Shown piece by piece: positions 25,176 through 34,069 of a stretch of DNA of 64,000 bases (within the stretch, counting starts at the first letter, position 1; each line of letters starts with the position of its first letter). Source of the stretch: CADCTM01 sp049671305. GTDB lineage: Bacteria > Cyanobacteriota > Cyanobacteriia > Cyanobacteriales > Coleofasciculaceae. The notes beneath the pieces were generated by a model that ran no database searches, was not told the origin of the DNA, and saw only the letters and a list, made by a program, of their open reading frames with translations. Location: NCBI GenBank assembly GCA_049671305.1, contig JBATUR010000030.1, forward strand, positions 29,700 to 93,699, given 5' to 3'. The translations under genes and the position numbers were made by a program.

Positions 25176-26390
25176 TTAACTTTCGGGCTCAAAACTTAAT
25201 TGATCTGGAGATTTCAAACACTCTTCAATAATCTTTGCAACGGAGTTTTTATAGTCATACAAAATTATCAAATGCTCACGAGATCGAGTCATCGCCACAT
25301 AAAGACCAGCCTTCTCCTCAAAATCATCAGCCAAGTCAACTCCTGCGATAATTACAGCATCAAACTCAACTCCTTTCAGGGCATTCCATGAATCCACAAT
25401 TACATACGGTCTATCAACTACATTTCGCTTTCTTTCTTGAGGATTTTTAGGAGCATCGTGTTTGACATTAAGTTTGTGAAGCTCATTACTAATTTTAACT
25501 CTGAGATTTCCTTGTACTCCTGGGTGAGTCAAAATACCAATAGATGAATTAGGACAAGTTGATAATGCCATCTTGACTTGCTTGGCAATTTCTACAGGCA
25601 TCTCTTTATAATTAATCTGCGAAATAGTAGGAGAAATGCCAGAACTTCTAGATTCTTTTTTCTTTGGTTCAATAATGCTACCAATCTCACTGCCAACTTT
25701 CATACCAGCTTTCTCTATAGCAGGTTGAATGAATTTCCAGGCTAATTCCAGAATTTCGGGTGAATTCCGGTAGTTTAGAGCAAAAACCTGGGAACGACCT
25801 ACGACATTTATACCTAATTTTTGCCAACTCCAATCGCTTTTTCTTCTATGCTGTTGACCGTAAACAGACTGAGTATTGTCATACACGAAGAAAAGAGAAT
25901 TAGTTTGAGTATCTAAAACTTCAAGAAGTGCCTGAAACCATTCATCATAAAAATCTTGTGCTTCATCTACAAGAATGGCTTGATACTTCAATCTTGAGTT
26001 TTTTGCCTGGTCAATGACTCGCTTTCGCAAATCAGGATCATCATCATATTTATAATTGTATCCAATTTCTTTGTAACTCCATTTATGAAAAGTCTTGCAC
26101 TCAACATTTAACCCTTTTTCCTTCAGCTTAGAGTTAAGCCAATTCTGCATAAAACGGTTGTAACAAAGAACAAGAATTGATTTGTACTTCTTTTCTGAAA
26201 TAATTTTTTCAACACGGTTTATCAGAGCCAAAGACTTGCCAGAACCAGCAACGCCCCGCGCAAGAGAATGCGCCTCAATATCGTAGTTCCTTACTTTAAT
26301 TTGTTCTCCGTCTGGCTGTTCGCCACTTAGTCTTTGATTAATACTTTGATGAAAATTTATCCATTGCATAGGTGATTTGTAGATAGACAC
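25176..26390 (-). CDS. small UvrD/Rep-like superfamily 1 helicase
   Basis: This 404-residue ATP-dependent DNA/RNA helicase-like protein has SF1A motifs in order: Walker A GVAGSGKSLALINR (~44-57), motif Ia region VLCYNRFMQNWL, Walker B ILVDEAQDFYDEWF (~138-151), motif III LFFVYDNTQSVYG, motif IV LNYRNSPEIL, motif V NALKGVEFDAVIIAG and motif VI YVAMTRSREHLIIL. Typical UvrD proteins are 650-750 residues with 1B and 2B insertions; here these are very short or absent and there is no nuclease or NERD domain. It starts with GTG. Such small helicases occur alone or in defence-type islands. It lies beside tRNA-Gly and a Uma2 gene. Confidence 0.85.
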   Translation of the reverse strand: MSIYKSPMQWINFHQSINQRLSGEQPDGEQIKVRNYDIEAHSLARGVAGSGKSLALINRVEKIISEKKYKSILVLCYNRFMQNWLNSKLKEKGLNVECKTFHKWSYKEIGYNYKYDDDPDLRKRVIDQAKNSRLKYQAILVDEAQDFYDEWFQALLEVLDTQTNSLFFVYDNTQSVYGQQHRRKSDWSWQKLGINVVGRSQVFALNYRNSPEILELAWKFIQPAIEKAGMKVGSEIGSIIEPKKKESRSSGISPTISQINYKEMPVEIAKQVKMALSTCPNSSIGILTHPGVQGNLRVKISNELHKLNVKHDAPKNPQERKRNVVDRPYVIVDSWNALKGVEFDAVIIAGVDLADDFEEKAGLYVAMTRSREHLIILYDYKNSVAKIIEECLKSPDQLSFEPES

Positions 26391-26618
26391 ACATCCTAAT
26401 AGTTTAATGCAATCGCATTTCTGTCCGCAAGATAGTCAGATTTTTCCCGTATAATATCCTCGAATATGGTATTACACGGATGTTTTTGAGTTAGTATTGC
26501 AACTTCTGAACCGAAAAAGCTTCTACATTTTGCTTTAACTGCTGCCTTTGTTCCTCTAAATCTCACTGAAAGGCGATCGCTTTCCCATCAAAACAACCAC
26601 AGTTATAAATATCTTGTA

Positions 26619-26690
26619 AGCGGATGATCGGACTCGAACCGACGACATTCAGCTTGGGAAGCTGACGTTCTACCACTGAACTACACCCGC
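26619..26690 (-). tRNA. tRNA-Gly (anticodon CCC)
   Basis: The complementary strand folds as a cloverleaf. The acceptor is GCGGGTG/CATCCGC with discriminator T(U), the D arm contains AGTTCAGTGGTAGAAC, and the anticodon stem TCAGC/GCTGA has loop TTCCCAA, giving anticodon CCC for GGG codons. The T arm contains GGTTCGAGTCC. CCA is not encoded. Length is 72 nt. Confidence 0.96.
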
Positions 26691-27064
26691 AAAGTTTGAA
26701 AAAATCTTGCTAACGCCATGATACAACATTATTCAAAACTTTTAGTCAGTAATATTTTTAGACAAAAACTTACTAATTGTTATGGGGTTTCAACAAATAA
26801 TTGTTTGTGAACTAAAATAGATGAGGAAAGCTCATCTAAGCCAGGAATATTTAACTTAATAATTTTCTAAGGTTTTGCTAAAACAATTATGCAACTTGTA
26901 CTAAACGCTTTTAATAATTGCCCAAACAATAACTTGTGACGAAAAACACAAGGCTCTCGTGACCATCAAGAGAACAATTGGCAGGATTTTGCGCCATCCT
27001 GTTAAAGGTAGGGAAATTGTCAGCTTGTTACGGTTGAGGTTATTGCAAATTCCGAGTACCAAGG
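26691..27064. other. gene-free spacer with two small hairpins
   Basis: This AT-rich spacer between tRNA-Gly and the HD gene has no plausible gene. Two hairpins are seen: AGATGAG/CTCATCT at 26819-26837 and CAGGAT/ATCCTG at 26982-27001. The second lies 64 bp before the HD gene start and could be in its leader. Promoters for both neighbours must lie here. Confidence 0.4.
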
Positions 27065-27925
27065 ATGTTTAATACTACTGAGATTCTGATTAATTCGTTT
27101 GTTCAAAAGCTGCGTGATGGCTACCACCGGACTTACGGCGGGCTCAAGCCAGATAACGAAGATATTATTGCCTGGGCAGGAAGCATGGCAATGGAAAATA
27201 TCTCCAATAGCGATGCTTTGTATCACAACGTGGAACACTCAATGATGGTTAGCTTAGTAGGACAAGAAATCCTACGAGGCAAACAGATCCGCGAGGGTGG
27301 GGTGACGGCTGAAGATTGGCTGCACTATATTATTTCCTTGGTGTGCCATGACATTGGCTATGTTAAAGGGGTATGTAGAAGCGATCGCGAATCAGAACGG
27401 TTATACGCAACCGGTGAAAATGATCAAATGGTACACCTGCCTCACGGTGCTTCTGATGCCGCTCTGACGCCTTATCATGTAGACCGAGCCAAATTATTCA
27501 TCGATGAGCGGTTTGGAGGTCACAATTGGATTGATGCTGAACTAATCAAGCGTAATATTGAACTAACTCGCTTCCCTGTACCAAAAGAAGGCGATCATCA
27601 AGACACCGCAGGGTTTCCTGGCTTAATTCGAGCTTCTGACTTAATTGGTCAATTGAGCGATCCACGCTATCTTAAAAAAATTAGTGCCTTGTATTATGAA
27701 TTTGAAGAAACTGGCGTTAATCAAGCTTTGGGCTATCGACATCCAGGAGATTTACGGCGCAACTACTCTAAGTTTTATTGGAAAGGCGTTTTCCCCTATA
27801 TCCAAGATGCCCTACGTTATCTAGAATTGACACAACAGGGGAAACAAATTATTGCTAACCTACATTCCAATGTGTTTGTCGTCGAACATGAAGCAAAAGA
27901 AGACGAACACAGGCAACCAGCATAA
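27065..27925 (+). CDS. HD-domain metal-dependent phosphohydrolase
   Basis: This 286-residue soluble protein has an HD-superfamily core. Candidate metal ligands are the His pair in ALYHNVEHSMMV (~57-62), the HD pair in LVCHDIGYVKG (~96-97) and later His/Asp in HLPHGASDAAL and IRASDLIGQLSDPRY. HD proteins hydrolyse phosphodiesters or phosphomonoesters, including cyclic nucleotides and dNTPs; the spacing H...HN..H...HD is closer to phosphodiesterase-like HDc than to dGTPases. The substrate is unknown. It is followed after 21 bp by a DppC-like permease on the same strand, suggesting co-transcription without an evident functional tie. Confidence 0.85.
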   Translation: MFNTTEILINSFVQKLRDGYHRTYGGLKPDNEDIIAWAGSMAMENISNSDALYHNVEHSMMVSLVGQEILRGKQIREGGVTAEDWLHYIISLVCHDIGYVKGVCRSDRESERLYATGENDQMVHLPHGASDAALTPYHVDRAKLFIDERFGGHNWIDAELIKRNIELTRFPVPKEGDHQDTAGFPGLIRASDLIGQLSDPRYLKKISALYYEFEETGVNQALGYRHPGDLRRNYSKFYWKGVFPYIQDALRYLELTQQGKQIIANLHSNVFVVEHEAKEDEHRQPA

Positions 27926-27946
27926 CAACACTCATAATCTAAGCAC

Positions 27947-29095
27947 ATGAATTGGTGGCAGAAATTAAAAAAGAACCCTTTGGCTCGTTTTGGAGCGCTA
28001 GTGCTATTACTTTTTTATGTAGTGGTAATTGCGGCTGATTTCGTTGCCCCTTATGATCCTTATGCTTCACAAACTGATGGTTCACTACTGCCACCTACTC
28101 AAACTTACTGGCGTAACCAGGCCGGACAATTCATTGGACCCCACGTCTATCCGACAACTCAAGGACCGACAGATCTTCAAACAGGCGATCGCTTGCTTAA
28201 ACGCGACTTACAAAAACCTTCCCCCCTCAGATTATTTGTAAATGGTGCTACCTATCCTTTACTGCAAATTCGTTTACCAATTGGAGAAAATTTTAAAGAA
28301 GTCGAACTCTTTAAAGGCATTCCCGTCAACCTACACTTGTTCGGTGCGGCAGGTGAGGGCAAAATAAATTTATTAGGTACAGATGAACAAGGGCGCGATC
28401 AATTTAGTCGCCTTGTACATGGTGGTCGCATTAGTCTCAGTATCGGTTTAGTGGGAGTTGCTATTTCTTTTCCCTTGGGTTTATTAATAGGTGGAATTTC
28501 TGGCTATTTTGGCGGTTGGCTAGATGCAATTTTGATGCGTTTGGCAGAAGTCCTCATGACAATTCCTAGCCTTTATCTCTTAGTAGCTTTGGCGGCAGTA
28601 TTACCCGCCGGACTAACCAGCGCCCAGCGGTTTTTATTAATTGTTGTAATTACTTCCTTAATTGGTTGGGCAGGATTAGCACGAGTAATTCGAGGACAAG
28701 TATTGTCCATAAAAGAACGAGAATTTGTGCAAGCTTCTAAAGCAATGGGAGCTAATCCTTTTTATGTTATTGTCCGCCACGTCTTACCCCAAACCGCTAC
28801 CTATATCGTGATTTCTGCCACCTTATCGATTCCTAGCTACATCGGGGCAGAAGCGGTATTGAGCTTAATTGGTCTTGGTATCCAACAACCTGATCCCTCT
28901 TGGGGAAACCTCCTATCAATTGCCACAAATGCTTCGATTTTGGTACTGCAACCTTGGTTGATTTGGCCCCCAGCTATCCTGATTATCTTAACAGTATTAG
29001 CATTTAATTTATTAGGAGATGGTTTGCGTGATGCTCTTGATCCTCGTAGTTTAGAACAGCAACAAACGTCATCTGAGGTTGTTAATCAAACTTAA
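27947..29095 (+). CDS. ABC transporter permease, DppC/OppC type
   Basis: This 382-residue inner-membrane permease is of the peptide/nickel (Dpp/Opp) importer class. TM1 is at residues ~14-33, followed by a characteristic large extracytoplasmic loop with FVAPYDPYAS and, at ~145, LLGTDEQGRDQFSRLVHGGRISLSIG, a hallmark of DppC. Five more membrane helices follow. The EAA loop lies near ~260-280 (FVQASKAMGANPFYVIVRHVLPQ), where the ATPase docks. The C-terminus has the PSWGNLLS and LNLLGDGLRDALDP family motifs. The partner DppB, ATPase and binding protein are not adjacent, which is common in cyanobacteria. Substrate unknown. Confidence 0.92.
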   Translation: MNWWQKLKKNPLARFGALVLLLFYVVVIAADFVAPYDPYASQTDGSLLPPTQTYWRNQAGQFIGPHVYPTTQGPTDLQTGDRLLKRDLQKPSPLRLFVNGATYPLLQIRLPIGENFKEVELFKGIPVNLHLFGAAGEGKINLLGTDEQGRDQFSRLVHGGRISLSIGLVGVAISFPLGLLIGGISGYFGGWLDAILMRLAEVLMTIPSLYLLVALAAVLPAGLTSAQRFLLIVVITSLIGWAGLARVIRGQVLSIKEREFVQASKAMGANPFYVIVRHVLPQTATYIVISATLSIPSYIGAEAVLSLIGLGIQQPDPSWGNLLSIATNASILVLQPWLIWPPAILIILTVLAFNLLGDGLRDALDPRSLEQQQTSSEVVNQT

Positions 29096-29200
29096 GTGAA
29101 GCAGGTTATTTGCCCTTTCTATTACTCCATTTCAGTAACGAGAAGTCTCTGTAATAAATAACCTTTGGTAGATGTCACCTGAGCAATTTTTTGGTCAGCA

Positions 29201-30163
29201 CTATAGCCTAGTAATGCTGATACCAGAACTAACTAAATCAGAAATCTTTTTAGCTGCTGTTTGTTCAGTAACTTGTCGTCCTTCTGTCAAGAGATACTCC
29301 AGGAAAGTTCGGGCAACAATTGATAGCTGTTTACCAGTAGGATAGACGGCGTACCAATAACGTTCGATGGGAAATTTCTCCACATCTAAAACAGTAAGCT
29401 GACTATGTGGACTATCAAGAGTTAGGGTATGAGCAGATAAGACGGAGATGCCTAAACCACCGGCAATGGCTTGTTTAATTGCTTCATTACTACCTAAATC
29501 TAACCTGACTTTTAGCTGAATTTTCTGTTCATCAAAAAGGGTTTGTACAGCTTTACGTGTTCCTGATCCAGGCTCTCGCATAATAAACCGCTCAGTACCC
29601 ACTCTTTCCAAAGAAATATTCTTTTCTTGAGCCAAGGGATGGCTGATCGGAGCAACCACAACCAAAGGGTTTTCTAAAATTGGCTTACAGCTAACCTCGA
29701 TATTTTCAGGCAGTTGACTCATTACATATATATCGTCCAAATTATCATTTAGGCGATTGATAATATGCTCATGATTTGTCACCTGCAAAGAAATATCAAT
29801 GCCGGGATAACGTTGGCAAAATGGACCGAGTAAACGTGGTATAAAATATTTGGCGGTTGTAATAACAGCAATTCTTAGTCTGCCTTGTTTTAAACCCTTG
29901 AGGTCAGCAACCGTCATTTCAAATTGCTCTAATTGCTCAAAAACTTGGCGACAAGTTTTTACTAGTTCTTCTCCCGCTTGGGTAAGATATAAACGCTTAC
30001 CGATCTGGTCAAATAAAGGCATTCCCACAGCTTTTGTTAGCTGCTTGACCTGCATAGAGACTGTTGGCTGAGTAAGAAATAATTCTTCAGCGGCTCTGGT
30101 AAAACTGTTATGGCGAGCAACAGCTTCAAATACTTTTAGCTGATGCAGCGTGGCTTGGTTCAA
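29201..30163 (-). CDS. LysR-type regulator, CbbR/CmpR/NdhR group
   Basis: This 320-residue LysR-family transcription factor has an N-terminal winged HTH (residues 5-64, RHNSFTRAAEELFLTQPTVSMQVKQL). The effector domain (~90-300) has the family features RLRIAVITTAKYFIPRLLGPF and EAIKQAIAGGLGISVLSAHTL. In cyanobacteria this subgroup senses carbon status through 2-phosphoglycolate, 2-oxoglutarate or RuBP and controls CO2-concentrating genes. It lies directly downstream of ccmO on the same strand, and the ndhF4-ndhD4-cupB operon is nearby, which supports that role. Whether it is best called CmpR or NdhR/CcmR cannot be settled by eye, so no symbol is given. Confidence 0.9.
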   Translation of the reverse strand: MNQATLHQLKVFEAVARHNSFTRAAEELFLTQPTVSMQVKQLTKAVGMPLFDQIGKRLYLTQAGEELVKTCRQVFEQLEQFEMTVADLKGLKQGRLRIAVITTAKYFIPRLLGPFCQRYPGIDISLQVTNHEHIINRLNDNLDDIYVMSQLPENIEVSCKPILENPLVVVAPISHPLAQEKNISLERVGTERFIMREPGSGTRKAVQTLFDEQKIQLKVRLDLGSNEAIKQAIAGGLGISVLSAHTLTLDSPHSQLTVLDVEKFPIERYWYAVYPTGKQLSIVARTFLEYLLTEGRQVTEQTAAKKISDLVSSGISITRL

Positions 30164-30469
30164 CGCTACTTCTCCTTGAAAGGTTATAGACTATCTTCTA
30201 TTGTAATCATCAATAACAATGAATTTTTCTATTAATATTCCGGGTTATGATTTCAAGTAACTGGAACAAGTGACAGTCTTCCTTCCATCCAGCGTTGCAC
30301 AACCACCAAATTTAAGGTTCGGGTGTACTGTTAGCTTATTCCCGTCTTGTAGTGATACAGGTAATTTTACACTCGTTTTAATTATGGTTTTGTGCAATGC
30401 TTCCTTTTTTGGTGAAAAAAGTTTTGTCGTTCAAAAGTGGGAGCAGTTATTAAGATTTATGATCATTAT
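30164..30469. other. gene-free spacer between ccmO and the LysR gene
   Basis: This 306-bp stretch holds no convincing gene; a 67-codon plus-strand frame at 30270-30473 lacks a ribosome site and family resemblance. The region must carry the LysR promoter if that gene is not read from the ccm operon. Confidence 0.4.
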
Positions 30470-31279
30470 TTAATCATCAGGCTCTTTAATCTGAAGCGGC
30501 AGTTTAGCCAAATCTGGCAGTTCTACTAGTTCCACAAGTTCTTTTTCAGTTTCCTTCAGTTCCGGCAGTTCCACAAGTGCTTCTTCAGTTTCCTTGATTT
30601 CAACAGGTAACATTAGGGGTTGAGGTTTTTCTTCAATTAGGCAACTGGCAAGTGGCAAAGTTTTCTCTAAGTCTCCTAAAGGTCGAGGAATGACCGCAAT
30701 ACCAATTAATTCACCGCCTTTAATTCTCTGAACTTCTGCCATGCCAGTTTGTATTGCCATCGCAACATTTGCCCAATTACCCCGGATAATAACAGTGCAC
30801 AACCCGTCTCCAATGGTTTCGTAAGCTGTTAACTGAACCTCTGCTGATTTGAGCATGGCATCAGCCGCGCCAACCAATGCAGGAAACCCCCGTGTTTCCA
30901 AAAGACCGATCGCCAGATCATTAACACGACTGTTATCTTGTTGAACCTGATCAAATAAGCGATCGCCAATCGGAAAGATCGCTTCTAGATTAGGAACAGG
31001 TCGGGGGAGAACCAGAGAAGAAAGATATGGTCCTTGTTCTTTGGCGTGCCGTACCCCATCCTCAACTGCCAGACGGACTTCTGAGAACGAACCCCGGACA
31101 ATAGCGGTACAGTGACCGCTACCTGTTTTTTCGTAGCCAATCAAAGTAACATTTGCTGCTTTAAGCATGGCATCTGCTGTACTCACGATCACTGGAAAAC
31201 TGAGTGTAGAAACCAAGCCTAAAGCAGATTGACTGACACGCTTTTTGCGACGACCATTACTATCTTGATAAGACTCCAT
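30470..31279 (-). CDS. ccmO: carboxysome shell protein CcmO (tandem BMC)
   Basis: This 269-residue beta-carboxysome shell protein has two Pfam00936-type BMC domains, at about residues 15-105 and 119-210. Each contains the core pattern ADAMLKAA/ADAMLKSA, a GYEKTGSGHCTAIVRG-type strand and a PRP edge (LPRPVPNLE, IPRPLGDLE). Tandem-domain proteins form pseudohexameric trimers and are required for carboxysome assembly. The C-terminal ~55 residues are acidic, repetitive (ELPELKETEKELVEL) and encoded by a 39-bp DNA repeat. It is the last shell gene of the ccmK2K1LMNO operon; here it lies within the operon rather than elsewhere, as it does in Synechocystis. Confidence 0.94.
   Translation of the reverse strand: MESYQDSNGRRKKRVSQSALGLVSTLSFPVIVSTADAMLKAANVTLIGYEKTGSGHCTAIVRGSFSEVRLAVEDGVRHAKEQGPYLSSLVLPRPVPNLEAIFPIGDRLFDQVQQDNSRVNDLAIGLLETRGFPALVGAADAMLKSAEVQLTAYETIGDGLCTVIIRGNWANVAMAIQTGMAEVQRIKGGELIGIAVIPRPLGDLEKTLPLASCLIEEKPQPLMLPVEIKETEEALVELPELKETEKELVELVELPDLAKLPLQIKEPDD
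30529..30606. repeat. 39-bp direct repeat in the ccmO tail
   Basis: Two imperfect copies of a 39-bp unit begin with GTTCCACAAG at 30529 and 30568 and share CAGTTTCCTT. They encode the Glu/Leu-rich repeated tail of CcmO. Period is a multiple of three, so repeat-number change would keep the frame. Confidence 0.75.
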
Positions 31280-31368
31280 AACTCAATTCTCCATAAAGTT
31301 GAAGTATGTTAGTTGTTTGCTTGTATTAAGTCTAGAAACTAACAACTAAAAACTAACAACTCTTCAAT

Positions 31369-32016
31369 CTAACTGTCTTCTGGTGGAGGGTTGAAAGATT
31401 GATTATTGTATGGAAATAGAGTCTTTAGCAGCCGATTCAGATTTTCTTGTCCATAAACAGATTTTACTGGCTCAGTCGTCGGTGCTTCTGCCTGTAACTC
31501 AGTTGGTGAGTCGGCATGAGCTGTGTGGGACACTACCGTTGTCGGAGCAGGAACCTCTCCATTTAAAGATTCTTGACCTGTTGTACCAGTAGAAGCTGGA
31601 AGCGATGGCGTCGTCTCTGTGACACTATCAGCAACCAAGGCAGGAGTCGGAACTTGACGTCCTTGGTCTCCAACCAAAGAACCAGGTGGCACAACTTGCC
31701 AAGGCTCAATCGAAGCATTCCAAATCGTTGTTAAAGCGCCAATACAGGCATTTGTGCCAATTTTGCCCTTACCAACCATCAAAACCCCAGCACCTAGATT
31801 CGCGCAGGCTTCTACCTCTAGGATACCTTGACTTGCTGTAAGAATAGACCCGATGCCGATACAAACACCAGCGCCAATGATAATTTTGCTGTCAGTTGCT
31901 GCCCGCAAGATTACCCCTGAGCCAATAGCGGCACTAGGATCGATACTTACCTCACCTTCCGTATGTACATAATTGTTACTGCTCAATGGCAGTGGGGGCA
32001 AATGCATTCTTATCAC
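31369..32016 (-). CDS. ccmN: carboxysome assembly protein CcmN
   Basis: This 215-residue adaptor links the CcmM-Rubisco core to the shell. Residues ~1-130 form a left-handed beta-helix of hexapeptide repeats (IGSGVILRA, IIIGAGVCIG, ANLGAGVLMVGKG, IGTNACIGAL). A Pro/Thr/Glu-rich flexible linker of ~50 residues follows. The C-terminal ~25 residues contain the amphipathic encapsulation peptide (SVYGQENLNRLLKTLFPY), which is known in this family to bind CcmK. All expected parts are present and length is normal. It lies between ccmM and ccmO. Confidence 0.95.
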   Translation of the reverse strand: MIRMHLPPLPLSSNNYVHTEGEVSIDPSAAIGSGVILRAATDSKIIIGAGVCIGIGSILTASQGILEVEACANLGAGVLMVGKGKIGTNACIGALTTIWNASIEPWQVVPPGSLVGDQGRQVPTPALVADSVTETTPSLPASTGTTGQESLNGEVPAPTTVVSHTAHADSPTELQAEAPTTEPVKSVYGQENLNRLLKTLFPYNNQSFNPPPEDS

Positions 32017-32192
32017 AGAGCCTTTCGCATCTGAGAAACTCTAACCAGTTTTTAGTTATTGGTTGTTAGAACTAGAAGCCACTAAACTAGGGGCAAAAAG
32101 ATTTATCCAGCTCCCAGGGCGATGCCTGGAGATCCTCTATACCGCCATACCTGATGCTTTGCTAAAACTAACAACCCAACACCAAAAACTAA

Positions 32193-33911
32193 TTAGCTAG
32201 GCTGTTGAATAATCGTTTCCAAAACGCGCCGCTTGGCTTTTGTGTCAATGCCAATGAGCCGCACATATTCATCACTATGCTCAGTCATGCAACCTTCTAA
32301 ACCATGCAACACGTCTGAAACATGATTCGATTCAATTGGGCTACAAGTTTGCCAGGAACCAGTACGGAAGCGGCGCTTGTCAGCGTGTTCTGTACCAATG
32401 CGATAACCTTGGGCTAAAAGTTGACGTACTTGCTCAACTGTGTCTTGACTCAATGCTGTGTCATTTGAGGACTGTTGATGTCTAGAAGCGGTTGCCTTTG
32501 GGGCGCTGTAACTACGATTACTATTGCCATTAGAGGCTGTGCTTTGCTGAGGCTTCTTATCACCAGGTCTTTGAATGATTTCTTCAGTAATTCGGCGTTT
32601 GGCTTTGGGGTCAATGCCAATAATACGCACATATTCGCCTGCGTGTTCAGCCAAGGCGCTTTCTAAAGCTTTAACTACATCTGCTTCACGTTCGGAATGA
32701 ACTGGAAGACTGTGCCAGGAACTAGTACGGAAGCGGCGTTCATCAGCATACTCTGCACCAATGCGGTAACCTTGGGCTAAGAGTTGATGGACTTGTTGGC
32801 GGAGGTCTGAACTTAATTCTGAACCTGACGTGCGATCATAACTATTGCTACTAGGTGCTGCTTTATATTCAGTCCGAGCTGATGCGGATGATTTAGCGGA
32901 TGATTTAGGTTGAGCTTGATCACCAGGTCTTTGAATGATTTCTTCAGTAATTCGGCGTTTGGCTTTGGGGTCAATGCCAATAATTCGCACATATTCGCCT
33001 GCGTGTTCAGCCAAAGCCGTTTCTAAAGCTTTAACTACATCTGCTTCACGTTCGGAATGAACTGAAGGCACACTTTGCCAGGAACTAGTACGAAAGCGGC
33101 GTTCATCGGCATACTCTGCACCAATGCGATAACCTTGGGCTAAGAGTTGACGGACTTGTTGGCGGAGGTCTGAATTTAGGGCGGTACTCGAAGACATGGA
33201 ACTATCTAAATTATAAGAACTAGTGGAAGAGGGAGCCGACGATCGCCCGATGAGGGAATCACCATTATTAGAATGAGACTTCTGACTAATTTCATTTCGG
33301 AGCGGCGCAATACAGGCTTCATCCCCAGCACATCGATAACCTGTACGCAAGGCATCATTAACTACAATTACATGGCTAGCAAACTGCCGATCCTCATCCT
33401 GTACATCTGGTAGTCTATCAGCTTGTTGCTGGTTGGTAATAACGGCGCCGGAAGGTACATATTTACCAGGGGGGATTTCGACATCTTGAACCAAGGCGTG
33501 CATCATGATGATACAGCCGTTGCCGACTCGCGCATTAAATACTGTAGAACGAAAACCGATAAAGCAGTTGTCACCTACATAAGCCGGTCCATGAATTAGG
33601 CTCATGTGGGTAATGGAAGTATCCTTACCAATCCACACTGAGTAGTTTTCTTGGTCATCCCCAATTACCCGACCTTCTTCAAGACCATGAATTACCACAC
33701 CGTCTTGAATGTTGGTGCCTTCGCCAATATAAAAAGGTTCTCCTTCATCAGCTCGAATGGAAGTGCTAGGACCAACCATTACCTCCGGACCGATTCTGAT
33801 ATCTCCAGTAATATTAGAAAATGAATGTACATAAGCAGTTTTATCAATTGTTGGTTCCGCCAAACTTTTTGACCAAGGGGTCGGGGGCGCCGCGTAGCTG
33901 CGGACTGCCAT
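32193..33911 (-). CDS. ccmM: carboxysome scaffold CcmM (gamma-carbonic anhydrase + 3 SSUL domains)
   Basis: This 572-residue protein nucleates beta-carboxysomes by crosslinking Rubisco. Residues 1-200 are a gamma-carbonic anhydrase beta-helix. Zn ligands His75, His102 and His107 (VIHGL, HMSLIH) and the C-terminal Cys194/Cys200 pair (YRCAGDEACIAP) are all present, the set found in catalytically active CcmM. Three Rubisco-small-subunit-like modules follow (about residues 244-330, 365-450 and 490-572), each with the pattern QVRQLLAQGYRIGAEYAD, RRFRTSSW and YVRIIGID. Only the last has a Cys pair (Cys523, Cys541). The first two are nearly identical in DNA over ~140 bp. A short form from an internal start (Met near residue 239) is possible, but no ribosome site is evident. 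Confidence 0.96.
   Translation of the reverse strand: MAVRSYAAPPTPWSKSLAEPTIDKTAYVHSFSNITGDIRIGPEVMVGPSTSIRADEGEPFYIGEGTNIQDGVVIHGLEEGRVIGDDQENYSVWIGKDTSITHMSLIHGPAYVGDNCFIGFRSTVFNARVGNGCIIMMHALVQDVEIPPGKYVPSGAVITNQQQADRLPDVQDEDRQFASHVIVVNDALRTGYRCAGDEACIAPLRNEISQKSHSNNGDSLIGRSSAPSSTSSYNLDSSMSSSTALNSDLRQQVRQLLAQGYRIGAEYADERRFRTSSWQSVPSVHSEREADVVKALETALAEHAGEYVRIIGIDPKAKRRITEEIIQRPGDQAQPKSSAKSSASARTEYKAAPSSNSYDRTSGSELSSDLRQQVHQLLAQGYRIGAEYADERRFRTSSWHSLPVHSEREADVVKALESALAEHAGEYVRIIGIDPKAKRRITEEIIQRPGDKKPQQSTASNGNSNRSYSAPKATASRHQQSSNDTALSQDTVEQVRQLLAQGYRIGTEHADKRRFRTGSWQTCSPIESNHVSDVLHGLEGCMTEHSDEYVRLIGIDTKAKRRVLETIIQQPS
32561..33060. repeat. near-identical 360-bp-spaced repeats in ccmM
   Basis: The segments 32561-32700 and 32921-33060 encode the ends of SSUL modules 2 and 1. 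They differ at about four of 140 positions, with a spacing of exactly 360 bp. The third module is far more diverged. Such identity includes synonymous sites, so it points to recent duplication or gene conversion. Confidence 0.85.
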
Positions 33912-34069
33912 AGATGTCTTCCTCCTATCTTAAAAAGCGATACACGAGCGCCAGTTATTGGCTTTAATTGTCAAAGGTGGGCAATGGGGAAGCGATCGCT
34001 CTTTGGCTACTGCAATGTGCAGAGAACTTTATCCAGCTTTCAACTTTCCCACGTTACCATTACCCCAAC

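Noticed and set aside
26391..26618. Open frame of ~60 codons on the minus strand just upstream of the helicase, considered as a frameshifted N-terminal part
   Set aside because: It has no ATG and no motif, and the stop falls before the helicase GTG in another frame; there is not enough evidence for a gene or pseudogene.
30270..30473. 67-codon plus-strand frame between the LysR gene and ccmO
   Set aside because: No ribosome site, Cys/Ser/Phe-rich random composition, and it overlaps the ccmO end.
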